In this document: positions 1 through 9,650 of the stretch, piece after piece
Position numbering within the stretch: position 1 is the first letter of the stretch
Layout: each line of letters starts with the position of its first letter
Assembly: GCA_036897095.1 (NCBI GenBank)
Contig: JAYMSP010002115.1
Span: 1-26,186, forward strand
DNA from: Plantago elongata
Lineage: Eukaryota; Streptophyta; Magnoliopsida; Lamiales; Plantaginaceae
Direction: 5' to 3'
Length of the DNA stretch: 26,186 nt
Position numbers and translations under genes: made by a program
The notes under the pieces: generated by a model
The model's input: the letters and a program-made list of their open reading frames with translations, nothing else
What the model was told of the DNA's origin: nothing
Databases searched by the model: none

Positions 1-442
1 TGCACTTCACAGTTTCTCCCCTCATGATCTAAACCACTACTCACCCTATCTAATTTTGCACAACACAAACCAAAATCATAACAAGTCAGCTACCAAATGA
101 TAATTCGACTCACCTAGCTAGTCAGCTCAAGAGTCAAGACATCAACTTTCACCAACCACTACTGAATTAGGACTCACATTACAACATTTACTCGAAAACC
201 TACATAGTTGTTCAATTCAAACAATCCAATCTGAAATCTTAAACTATGTTCTTCTAGCAACAAACTGGAATGATACAAATATATAACTAATAGGCACATG
301 GAAGCATTAAACACGATTGCTCTCTATATAACAAAAGTTGCTCTCGATTCAATATTAACACTAACTAATTAAAGATTACACACATCTCATTTAGCTCCAT
401 TTCTACAGAAGTGAAAGAGGAAATATATTGTGTATAAGAAAC
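1..442 (-). other. Intron sequence of the left-edge gene
   Basis: AT-rich sequence with no convincing coding frame on either strand, directly following the splice donor of the exon at 443-689. The short open frames here are fragmentary. It is most simply the start of intron 1 of that minus-strand gene. Confidence 0.45.
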
Positions 443-689
443 CTGTGATAGTTGGGCAGTAAAGATCAGCACAATCAGCCATTCTTGGGCTACCCATGTT
501 TGGTGCTTCCATGCCAACTTCATTGCAGAAATTCCAAGCTTCCAAACCAAATCTTGCATTTGGGCTTTTCATTCCAGGGTCACCTATCACAGACACATAG
601 GAATCTGTTTCTTGTTGTAATAATTCACCATTAACAAGGCAAAGAGTTAATCCAACAAATATTAGTGCGTAAGAGCAAAATTCACTCAT
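443..689 (-). CDS. First exon of a secreted plant protein of unknown function (gene runs off the left edge)
   Basis: The frame opens at ATG 689-687 and reads about 82 codons to a clear donor, CACAG|GTTTC, at 443/442; the open frame beyond it is intron read-through. The first 20 or so residues form a hydrophobic signal peptide (SYALIFVGLTLCLVNG), so the product probably enters the secretory pathway. The mature part is well composed, with three Cys and motifs such as SVIGDPGM, LEAWNFCNEVG and MGSPRMADCADLYCP. I recall similar motifs from an uncharacterised plant extracellular family (possibly a DUF such as DUF7705), but that recollection is not firm and I assign no function. The remaining exons should lie left of position 1; I find no second exon in 1-442, which reads as intron. 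A single exon cannot show whether the whole gene is intact. Confidence 0.65.
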
Positions 690-2619
690 TTTTCTTGATC
701 CTACAGTTTACTGTTTATCATTGTTTGTCAAGAATCGGATAATAAGAGTTTCTATCTGAGCTGCAATGGAATATCGGAGAACCCAAGAATGTGTTTTGCC
801 ATGTTTGATCAGTCACCGAACAGAGATAGTGACCTGAGGAGAATTGCCTTGAAAACAAAGGAAAGTTAGCCTCGTGTCCAAATCATTCCACTTAGGCTAT
901 GGAAAATGAAAACTAGTTTTCAACGATTAGTGTTGGTACCTGATTATAATTTGGTAGCTCATTATGTAAATTTTTCCTCACAATTTAACTTCATTAGTTT
1001 TTTTTTAAGAAAATGCACTTTCATTTAGTTTTTCAAAGAGGATACACATGTAACAAACCTTTTACTAAAAAAGATTATGAAATTAAACTGAAATGTTAGT
1101 AGCAAATAGAGCGTTAGATTATATTTAGCAAAACCAACTAAAAAAGGTAGCTGGTAGTTAAAAATGTAACTGACAATTAATATTTTTTCTTCAACAAACT
1201 AACTTGATTAGCTTCTCAAACCAGCTAACTTTTCAACTAGTTTATTTAAAAAGTTTGTGTATTTATATAAAGAGTTTTTTTATAAAAAATACTTATAGAA
1301 TTAAAAAATTAATTAAAAATTTAGTGGTAAAGCCTTAACTTAAACTACGCTTCTACATCTCTAATTTTCTAAGATGAAGCCATAATGAGCAAATCATACA
1401 TGTTTTTGAACCATGCTATTTACAATTTAGATATAGTACATATCTGGAATTCTAGATAGTCACTAAGTCGATCTACGATGGAGTTTGACTTGAAGTGAAG
1501 CTGAAAGGGAATATGGTCCACTTCTCTCCAACCTTAAAGTATGACGCATGACCACGATTGATATTATTATGCACACAAAACATAATATTCTTTTTTGAAA
1601 TTTTAACGAATAATCTTTTTAAAATATGGAGAACCCTTTTAAGGAATCTATAATTAGCTTTTTTATATCTTTGAAATAATAATAATAATGAGATTAATTA
1701 ACAAATTATCAAGTATCTCGATCAACTTGATTTTCTTATATACAAGAAACTATTATATTATATTAATATGAATTATATGTTTACTAAAAACATCACTTTG
1801 GGTATAAAAGAAATAATTTATAAATCCAACTATAGCTGGGAGTCTGATAGTAACATGGTCAGCAATAATTGCAAGTTGTGGGCTGCTTAAGGTTTGCGTC
1901 CTTTCTTTTCTTGTGCTTTTGTTTTTTTTAAATCTTTGTGCTAATTACAATTGTTTAATCCTTAATTAGTTTCAAAATAATACTTAAGGATCTTGTGTAA
2001 GATATGGGAATATCCACGTGCCGGATCCTTAACATAGAATTAGTGCAACCAATGATCAGGATTTAAAAGATAATTTGATGAAGAAAAAGAAAACAACTTA
2101 AATAGGATATTTCCTAATAGTGATTGATGATGCCTTGGTAGTTTGGTTTGATTTGACAAGATTCTTGCCTTCAAAGTTAAGATGAGATTGCATGGTGGAC
2201 GATGAGCTGACCCCTTTAGTATACTTTCCTAAATTTATCTTAAATTGAATTTCACATCGTCTAAAAATAGAAATTCCATATACCTTAATTTGATATATAA
2301 CCTCAATGAGTATATTTAAGAAAAAGGCTTCGATAGTCGTAACAAATTGTAATGCCTCGACTACCATGGCACGAACATGATGTGGCCATTGAATATAAGA
2401 ATAATTCTTGTAACTAGGGGACTGATTGTAATAGAACTCGAGTAGTTTTTTTTTCAATTGAAATAAGATTTTTTTACAAAATGATTGATTTGAATGGGGA
2501 AATGATCACTCCAATGGTATGGAAAATCGGGACTAGTGTTTAAGTGCCATTTTGGTAAACGTCTGTCGTGGCTAGTTCTCACCAAGAGGTTGTTTCCGGT
2601 TAATTAGAATTGTCACCTA
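690..2619. other. Intergenic, AT-rich, no supported gene
   Basis: The part next to 690 should contain the leader and promoter of the minus-strand gene, but no TATA box stands out. A stretch around 1080-1250 has repeated AGCTGGTAG/CCAGCTAAC-like words that look like worn MITE sequence, without definable ends. A 119-codon minus-strand frame at 2098-2457 has no recognisable domain, and its composition matches chance AT-rich sequence. A lone GGGGACTGATTGTAATA at about 2417 resembles the terminal repeat of the MITE at 6985-7142, but I found no partner for it. Confidence 0.4.
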
Positions 2620-2920
2620 TGTTGAGTATATACGCAGTTGAGGGGAGAAGGTTGTGGCCAATCAAGTGAAGGATGATTGAGGTAAAAGTTTTGCGTAAAA
2701 CTAAGAGCGTTACGTGAATGTAGAAGGAAGACGACTAGATTATTTCGATTTTGAAATATAATTAAAAGAATGTTTTCTAGTGAAATCTCTCTATTGAATA
2801 TATATAGGTACAGAATACATAATAATCCTATGTAATTAGACATCTATATACAAACTATATAAGACTAAATTATGCTAAATATATTAGAATTAGGATTCTA
2901 TCTATTTACATAATATATCA
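2620..2920 (-). mobile_element. Probable solo or truncated Copia-type LTR
   Basis: Read on the minus strand, the segment begins TGATATATTATG and ends CTCAACA, giving the TG...CA limits of an LTR, at about 300 bp. It contains a promoter-like CCTATATATATTCAATAGAG near its middle, a layout typical of short plant Copia LTRs. No tRNA-Met primer-binding motif (TGGTATCAGAGC) follows it, no polypurine tract precedes it, and I find no gag-pol reading frame nearby. The 5 bp on each side (ACCTA and ATAAT) do not form a target duplication, so it is an old solo LTR or a fragment. The assignment rests on overall look, not on a match to a named family. Confidence 0.45.
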
Positions 2921-5700
2921 ATAATAATGATGTGGATTTATATTTAAAGTGAAGGAATTAAAAGTAGTTGATTTTAAAAAAGTAGTACAAAAAATACATG
3001 GTATTAAGATTGTATTTTCTTCAATTAAAAATTACTTTTGAATTAATTTAATTTAATTATAATTTATATTTTATTTTAGTTCAGTTCATTGAATAAAAAC
3101 CAGTTTAACTTATTAGTTCTTGACTATTGGTGCACCTGAGAAGCCAACTGAATGCTATCAACTGATCAGGTGGGCTGCTGACCTATTGAAAGAAGATGCT
3201 CTAATCACACCAACCTTTTCGGAAAGAACACTTTATTATGTTCAATAAGATCTATCAGGACGATTCAGGCATTATCTTAAGTACACCCTTAACAAAGTTA
3301 AGTTTCTAAGCGTACCATATTGGATAGAGTAACTAATAAAGTGCATGTATGACAAAGTTAAAATCACTCATTTTCATTCACGGTATGAATCGACTACTTC
3401 ATAAAATACCTTATTTTATACTCCATTATTCTTATTGGACACTTAACATTATAAAACTGAAATAAGTTAAATTAAATTAATCATGGTAAGTAAACAAAAC
3501 TACTCCCTCTTTCTTTCTTCACATCATTTTTTCTATTTACTAAAATTAGATATACTATGTACATTTTCTATGTTATTTGATATTGTGTCAGTTGATGTAT
3601 ACCATTTACATTGTATCATTTTTAAATATAGTTACTTTATCTAATGTCTCAAGATAAATTATTTAACTGGATCATATTCATAAACATTGAATAAAAAATA
3701 CTCATTTATAAATTAAATAAGTGATTAAATATGTGGACATTGTTTAATTTAAACTACCATACCAACTATATACATTGTTTCCTTAGTTTTGAATATTTTG
3801 AATCATTTAAAGTTCAAAAACCTCAGGTGATAGAAAAATAAAAATATACTGATTATGTGATACTATTAATGAAGAAGAGGAAAACGAGTACCATATTATG
3901 TAAAGTTAATTTAAGATATATTAAGTTTTGAAATCTACTGTGCATAAAGAAATGTAATTTCGAGTGGCTAAATTATGTTGGAATACAATTAATAAAAATG
4001 GACATCATATTAAGTTTGAACATTCACGGTTTGTTTGAAAATTTAATCCATGTAGAACTTGTAAACCAAATTGATAAGATTGTACATATAATTCATCTAA
4101 ATTCATATGATTACCTAACTCAACTAATAATGAACATATACCGTAGAAATAATCAATTGCTTAATTAGCTTAATCATGGTTAAATTATATCCATTGATTG
4201 AATTAAAAGATGCCACGTGTTCCAGTAAGGATAGTGGGGTATAAAGTGGAGTATTTTATAGGATAGAAGATCTGCACCGCAATAAATATGATATGGTTGA
4301 GTTCTTACAATTGTTATACTTCTTTTATATGTATAATAAATATAGTCCATAATAATGAAGCGCATATCAGTTAGTAAATTAAATTTATTTTTAACTAATG
4401 AATTAAAGTTCGAATTAAATTTATCATTTCTAGAAATAGAAGAAGAAAGTATAGTCGATTCCACATCCATTTTAAGTATAATGGAACTAGACACACACGA
4501 CTCTACATTTCTTGAACCTGTATCACACACTCTCATATGCAATGTTTTTTGGCCTGAGCCTGGGTCCAAATGGTATTAAATGGGTTCAATGTCGGTCATG
4601 ACCAAGTTCACCCAAGAAGCATTTAAAAGGTACCGGTACCTCGAGGTTTTTTGACTTTTGGATTCGTGAGTGGAGTTTTATTTTAATCTTGATAGAAGGA
4701 ATATATTGTATTCTGAGTAATCTCTAGATATTTAACTCAAAACTAGACCATTACGATTTAGTTTTTAATATTTTAATAAATTCTTGATCACGTTTTAAAT
4801 TACTTGCCAAGTAATCTGGAAGATGACGTAGTGGATGAATGTGATTAAGAATGGACCCGGAGTTGATCTATGATGTTTCGACACCACCATTTACCGTATT
4901 GGGCATGTCTAGATTCTACCAAAAAAGGACTTTAGTGTCGTGATGATTGATGGATGTATACCAAACCAACACGCATCAAAGTACGGATATCGGTAAAATA
5001 GACAATACTGAATTTCTCTATTAAATTGATGGTGAACTGTATCTTATAGTACAAAATTGTTCGCGAGGTAGAGATTTTAGTTTTTGTGGTGAATACAGAT
5101 GTCTATGAAGTTTACTCAGTTAGAGTTGCTTGTTAAGTTTTGGCCGGTGGTGGAGTAATTACTGGTGTTGATTTTTTGGACTTAGTGTTATTTTTTATGT
5201 AATTGGTTTGGGTTAACTACTTAGTTGAGGTTTACAATTTGATATTTAATTTGGATGTTATGTTTATTTTTCATTTATAATTGTTTGTTAAGACCTTTAC
5301 GTATATTATTGAATTTTATTAATAAAATTTTAATCGCTTTAAAATTTAAGGGGATCTTGTATGACTTAAAATTCGTGGAGAACCTTGTGCAACTTAAAAA
5401 ACATTAATAAATACAAATCCGCATCATATGAGGAATTAATCTGGATCAGTAATATCATTCGTATCAGTTTAATCACTATATTTGAATGACCCTTACATAA
5501 TTAACACAAATCCGTGTTACTTAGTAAAAGTGGCAACAATTGAATAGCTTCACATAGCATCATAAATTACTAATGATTTATTCTGTGAGATTAAGTGGCT
5601 TCCAACTATGAATGGTACTGTATGTCCTTAATTCTTAAACAAGAGAAGCCACAATTTTTATTAATCTTTTGTAAGTTAATGTAAAAGGAGAATATGCATG
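2921..5700. other. Intergenic, AT-rich, upstream of the MADS-box gene
   Basis: No coding region can be supported. Short frames at 4180-4569 (minus) and 4355-4579 (plus) overlap each other and show no domain. A CACGTG G-box core lies at about 4213, too far from the MADS start (1.7 kb) to assign. A 14-bp perfect palindrome, AGGTACCGGTACCT, sits at 4628-4641. A CTCCCTC-like word near 3506 resembles a Stowaway end but has no partner. Confidence 0.4.
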
Positions 5701-5708
5701 TATATATA
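5701..5708 (+). promoter_or_regulatory. Probable TATA box of the MADS-box gene
   Basis: TATATATA lies 183 bp before the MADS start codon, inside CATGTATATATATTGC. Transcription would then start near 5730-5740 and give a leader of about 150 nt. AT-rich surroundings make chance TATA words common, so this is tentative. Confidence 0.35.
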
Positions 5709-5816
5709 TTGCTTCAAGCTATGGAGAAGAAGGAACCAAACTCTAATTATCTCATTCTCTCTTTAGTTCGGATCACCTTGGAGCTAGTTTAAACTAGTGG
5801 AAGGTTATCTGCATAT

Positions 5817-5867
5817 ATGCCGCGAACCGTCACCATCGAACTGATTCATCATCATCAAGACAATTGA
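5817..5867 (+). other. Upstream ORF in the MADS-box leader (16 codons)
   Basis: ATG at 5817 opens [16 protein letters not shown] and stops with TGA at 5865-5867, 16 nt before the main ATG. It falls within the predicted leader whichever upstream TATA is used. A second, 23-codon frame at 5721-5792 (starting MEKKEPN) would be transcribed only if transcription starts further upstream than the TATA at 5701 predicts. Such short leader frames often lower translation of the main frame, but conservation is unknown. Confidence 0.35.
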
Positions 5868-5883
5868 TCATACATATCTCACT

Positions 5884-8800
5884 ATGGTTCGTGGGAAGAT
5901 CCAGATGAAGAGGATCGAGAATCCGGTTCACCGGCAGGTGACCTTCTGCAAGAGGCGTACCGGGCTTCTCAAGAAGGCCAGGGAGCTCTCTGTGCTCTGT
6001 GATGCGGATATTGGACTTCTCATTTTATCCGGCCAAGGCAAGCGATATGAACTAGCCACTAAAGGGTACGCCCATCTCACAACTTTTACGTACTCAAAAC
6101 ATAATTGAGTTAACTCAAGAAGAGTAAATTAATGAGATATAATTAACTGGACTATATCTCATTCTTTTGTTATCATTTTCTAGACACTAACATAACTATT
6201 CCAATTTCCAATCAATCTTAAGTATAATGAATCTCTTTCATTCTTTTCACAACATATTATTGATCAATTAATTTCCTATTTATTATATTTAATATTTAAT
6301 TTTTTTTAAACGATTAAAAGGTAACTCAAACCCGACCTATTTAATATCGTACTAATGATTGTGTTAATTTTCTATTTCTCTCCAACATCGAAGGACAATG
6401 CACGGCATGATAGAGAGGTACATGAAATGTACAGGTTCTGGAATTTCAGCTGAAGTGGAGCACAAAAATAACAACCAAGTCAACACGGTATATATGTGAT
6501 GTTTGACAATATATATAATGCATATATGGTTAATTTAAGTTCTTGAAAACTGAAACTAAATTTCACATATGTTTAACCCATGTTTGATCAGAAAATATCT
6601 TTTCTCTCCATTTATATATAAGCTACTATATTTCTTCGTGCTTTAATTATTATGAAATTGGTACTATAGAATATAACTCTCCAATTAACCATGATCAACA
6701 TGCTAAGTGTATTCAAGAATATGTGCCTTTGTTAGTGCATGATAATAGTTTCAATATTATTGCATAATGTTAAATTTGACATATTATTGAGTGCAATTTA
6801 AGTAGATACTCCCTCCATCTCAGGTTTAATGTTCCATTTTAAATCTTTATATTCACATTTTCAAACTTTATATGCGAATGACTCATAAATAATGTCGAAA
6901 AAAATAAGAAATTCATACTATTAAAGATCACATGTTATATATTTTTTAAAAATTTCATTAAAAGTATGGTATATGGGTAATTAAGGGACTGATTGTCATA
7001 GCATTTAAATCGTTCTATTGAGCTCGATAACAGTGATTTTGCCTAAAATACACTTCAAATACCCCATTTCAATTTCATTCCAAACACAATTTCACCAAAA
7101 TCCCATCTAAATGGCCATTTGAGTGCCATGTCAATCAGCCCCTAAGTTTAAAGTTTAAAAACATTGACGATAAAAAATTAAAATGAAATAATGAAACTGA
7201 AACGGAGAGAGTATTAACGAGTACTCACTATTGCAAAATGAACTTTTCCAAGTAGTTACTAAATACTAACGATAATCAATATGTACAATAAAATCTTTAT
7301 AAATTAATACTCGATAAATTAATAATTTTGATAAAATTAATAATTTATCTACCCAACTTGAGACCAGTATGAAATTGGATCCCAATCGATAAAATAATAT
7401 GATAATAACTTTTTTGAAATTTCAATATATATGTATTGGTCCCGACGAAACTATAAATTAATAATTATCAAAATATTCCCCACACTTTAAAATTCAAAGA
7501 TTGTCTAGTAAGAAATGAATCTATAATCGCTTATTTTTTATTGAACTTCAAATCTATATTGAGTTTATTTTTTTACTCTCCCCATTATGCTTAAGAGTTG
7601 GACGTTACCTTCTCATATTGCAACAAAAAAGTTGAGTTGTAGCCGCTTCCAATGCTTCTTCTTGAATATAATGACCGGTTCCAAAGCTATTGAAGCATCC
7701 TAAACTTTGAAACTTTGTCAACGACCGAATTTTAAATGATACCGTCACAATTTCTTTAATGCTTTGAACCTTATACCATTCATTAACTTCACCAGGATAA
7801 TTTAGCAAATGATTTACATTTGGACTTGAAAATTTAAAGATTATATGTAAAATTTATTTAAATTAATAAATTATTAATTTATCGATATAATAATATTTCG
7901 TTAAATTAATAAAATATTTTGATCTCAATATTATTAATTTAATGAGGTTGCTGGAGTTCTTTATATCTTCCATCATCAAGCATTACGATATACCAAGATT
8001 CTGTTCCGGCCTATAGTTCTTTGACGACATATAGCGGGGTCCCAATTTATGCATGAGATGTTACAATCAACATGCAACACCATAAAGGAACTACCGGAAA
8101 AATGTATGAAAGATCTTTGGACCCTACCGGATTCTCCCTCCATATATACTAATTGTTCGATGGTTTGGTCTAGAATTATAATTTAACTACAGTTGAGAAG
8201 ACTTCAATTTTTTATTTAAATTATAATTTAATTGTATATTTATTTACTTTTTCAGATTTCAATCACAATTCAATTCTCATCCAATTCAATCACAATTCAA
8301 TTCTTAATTTCTTACTCAATACTCAACCTACAATATTTATACAATTACAATTTTATACCAAACACTAATTTAACAACTCAATTACAATTTAGTTTCTATT
8401 CATCAATTTTCCACTATTCAAACGAATTCAATTACAATTCTATACAAAACAGTCACTAATTTAATTATATATATGTATGTATGTGTGTGAGAGAGACCCG
8501 TACTTTTTAACTAATTTTGCTCTAAATACACAATTATTCATATCAAGTTTTTCTTATGAAGCATTGGATAATTTATAGGTGAATTCATGTATTGAATAAT
8601 TTATGTTACTTTTATTAGGACCAGAAAGAAGAGATCAGTTTGCTGAAGCACGAGCTTGATTCAATCCAGAGAGAACTAAGGTGAAAATGCTAGCATTTCT
8701 TATATTGTTAATTGACCAATTTCATAAACATATATGTGAATCCAGGTTTTCAAATGACAACATTGACTTTAAAAAAATTATATATTACATTGTAATATTC

Positions 8801-9650
8801 CCAAATGATACTATTAACTAGCCAAGTATATATATGATCCTAGTTCGATTTAATTAGGTTGATATATGGAGGAGCAAATGGTGCGACAACTTTGAGCGAA
8901 TTAGATATGCTCGAGAAACATTTCGAGTCGTGGATTAATCAAGTTCGCTCTTCAAAAGTAAGTAATTATGTATAGTTTGGTAAGTTTAGGGGTTAATTAA
9001 TGAATTTACACATTAATTAAATCCATATCCATTTGTAGCTAATATCTATTCATTTACACAATTCTTTTTTTCTTAATGGTTAAAAATTTTATTGATAAAA
9101 ATCAAGAGTATAAGTGATGCTCACAGTCGTGATGTATCAAAATTGCAGATGGAAATTATGTGTCAAGAGATCCAAATGCTGAAGAATAAGGTCAGATTCT
9201 ACATAATTATATTTGAAAGACTGTAATTAAAAGGACACAACTAATACTAGTCTGTCGCTTAAGTAGTTAATCAAATCTAATTAAACAAGTGCTTTTAAAT
9301 AATATTTTCAACATTAATAACAGTTCATATTTACTATCAGGAAGAAATTCTTGAAGCAACTAACAAGCATCTCCAAGAGAAGGTAGTAATTTATATTCCA
9401 AATTCACTCAATGATTTATATCCATGGATATATAACTAATTATTAATTTTGAAGATGTATAAATTCAAAAAATAATATGAAAAAATGAAAATATTATATT
9501 GATCACTAAATTAAATTTCGTTTTATTTTGATAAAGTTGCAGATGGAGGAGAATTGTGGAATCTTTGACATGATGTCTGTGATGAGTGACATTGGATATC
9601 CACTACCAGTGCCGACGCAGAGTGGATTATCAAACAATCATCAATTCTAA
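5884..9650 (+). CDS. AGL12: MADS-box transcription factor, MIKC type, AGL12/XAANTAL1-like
   Basis: Seven exons join in phase to 209 residues: 5884-6065, 6394-6487, 8619-8680, 8858-8957, 9149-9190, 9341-9382, 9543-9650 (stop TAA). Residues 1-60 are the MADS DNA-binding and dimerisation domain ([39 protein letters not shown]). The intervening region contains the AGL12-type motif [10 protein letters not shown]. Residues about 93-175 form the K-box coiled coil ([34 protein letters not shown]), and the short C-terminal tail ends in QF, as in Arabidopsis AGL12 (211 residues). Family members act in the nucleus, bind CArG boxes as dimers, and AGL12 affects root meristem growth and flowering time. All six introns are GT-AG. 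Intron 2 is 2131 bp and full of transposon relics. [18 protein letters not shown] departs slightly from the usual IFS core. Confidence 0.93.
6809..7211. mobile_element. Stowaway-like MITE (Tc1/mariner type) in MADS intron 2, split by a nested MITE
   Basis: The left end CTCCCTCCATCTCAGG and the reverse complement of the right end, CTCTCTCCGTTTCAG, form imperfect terminal inverted repeats that continue for about 35 bp. TA dinucleotides flank both ends (6807-6808 and 7212-7213). The CTCCCTCCGT terminus with a TA target is the hallmark of plant Stowaway elements. Without the nested insertion at 6985-7142 and its duplicated TAA, the element is about 242 bp, a normal size. It has no coding capacity. 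Confidence 0.72.
6985..7142. mobile_element. Tourist/PIF-Harbinger-like MITE nested in the Stowaway element
   Basis: The left end GGGACTGATTGTCATAGC and the reverse complement of the right end, GGGGCTGATTGACATGGC, match at about 21 of the first 26 positions. The 158-bp element is flanked by a perfect TAA at 6982-6984 and 7143-7145, the 3-bp TWA target duplication expected of PIF/Harbinger elements. Its position inside the CTCCCTCC-ended element shows it arrived later. No coding capacity. Confidence 0.7.
7286..7953 (-). mobile_element. Remnant of a pogo/Tigger-like (Tc1/mariner superfamily) transposon
   Basis: The left end carries ATCTTTATAAATTAATACTC followed by repeated AAATTAATAA words. 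The right end, reverse complemented, reads AACCTCATTAAATTAATA. These resemble the CTCTATAAATTAATA ends of plant pogo-like elements. Between them on the minus strand, 7605-7808 encodes [10 protein letters not shown]...VQSIKEIV, then EEALEAAT. That order matches my memory of the C-terminal tail of plant CENP-B/Tigger-type transposases. The catalytic DDE part is absent and the last residues are out of frame, so this is an internally deleted, dead copy. A clean TA target duplication is visible only at the left end. Confidence 0.5.
7605..7808 (-). pseudogene. Decayed C-terminal fragment of a pogo-like transposase
   Basis: A 67-codon frame beginning [20 protein letters not shown], lying within the remnant at 7286-7953. 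The LNYPGE motif, the downstream SIKEIV helix and EEALEAA occur in the order I recall from plant pogo/Tigger-like transposase tails, but no DDE domain or helix-turn-helix is present. It is nonfunctional and sits antisense inside a MADS-box intron. Confidence 0.45.
8232..8470. repeat. Low-complexity CAATTACAATT / TCAATCACAATTC repeats in MADS intron 2
   Basis: Short A/T/C-rich words recur in tandem. TCAATCACAATTCAATTCT occurs at about 8259 and, almost identically, 26 bp later. CAATTACAATTTTATACCAA near 8342 recurs as CAATTACAATTCTATACAAA near 8430. The plus-strand frame through it (75 codons) is a by-product of the biased composition. It may be the interior of another worn MITE, but no inverted ends are evident. 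Confidence 0.45.

Noticed and set aside
2417-2433. GGGGACTGATTGTAATA as the end of a second copy of the MITE at 6985-7142
   Set aside because: No matching inverted end or target duplication is present within several hundred bases.
2098-2457. 119-codon minus frame near the LTR, considered as a retrotransposon gene fragment
   Set aside because: No reverse transcriptase, integrase, RNase H or gag motif can be read in it.
4180-4579. Overlapping frames on both strands (129 and 74 codons)
   Set aside because: Neither shows a domain or codon pattern; they lie in AT-rich intergenic sequence and cancel each other as evidence.
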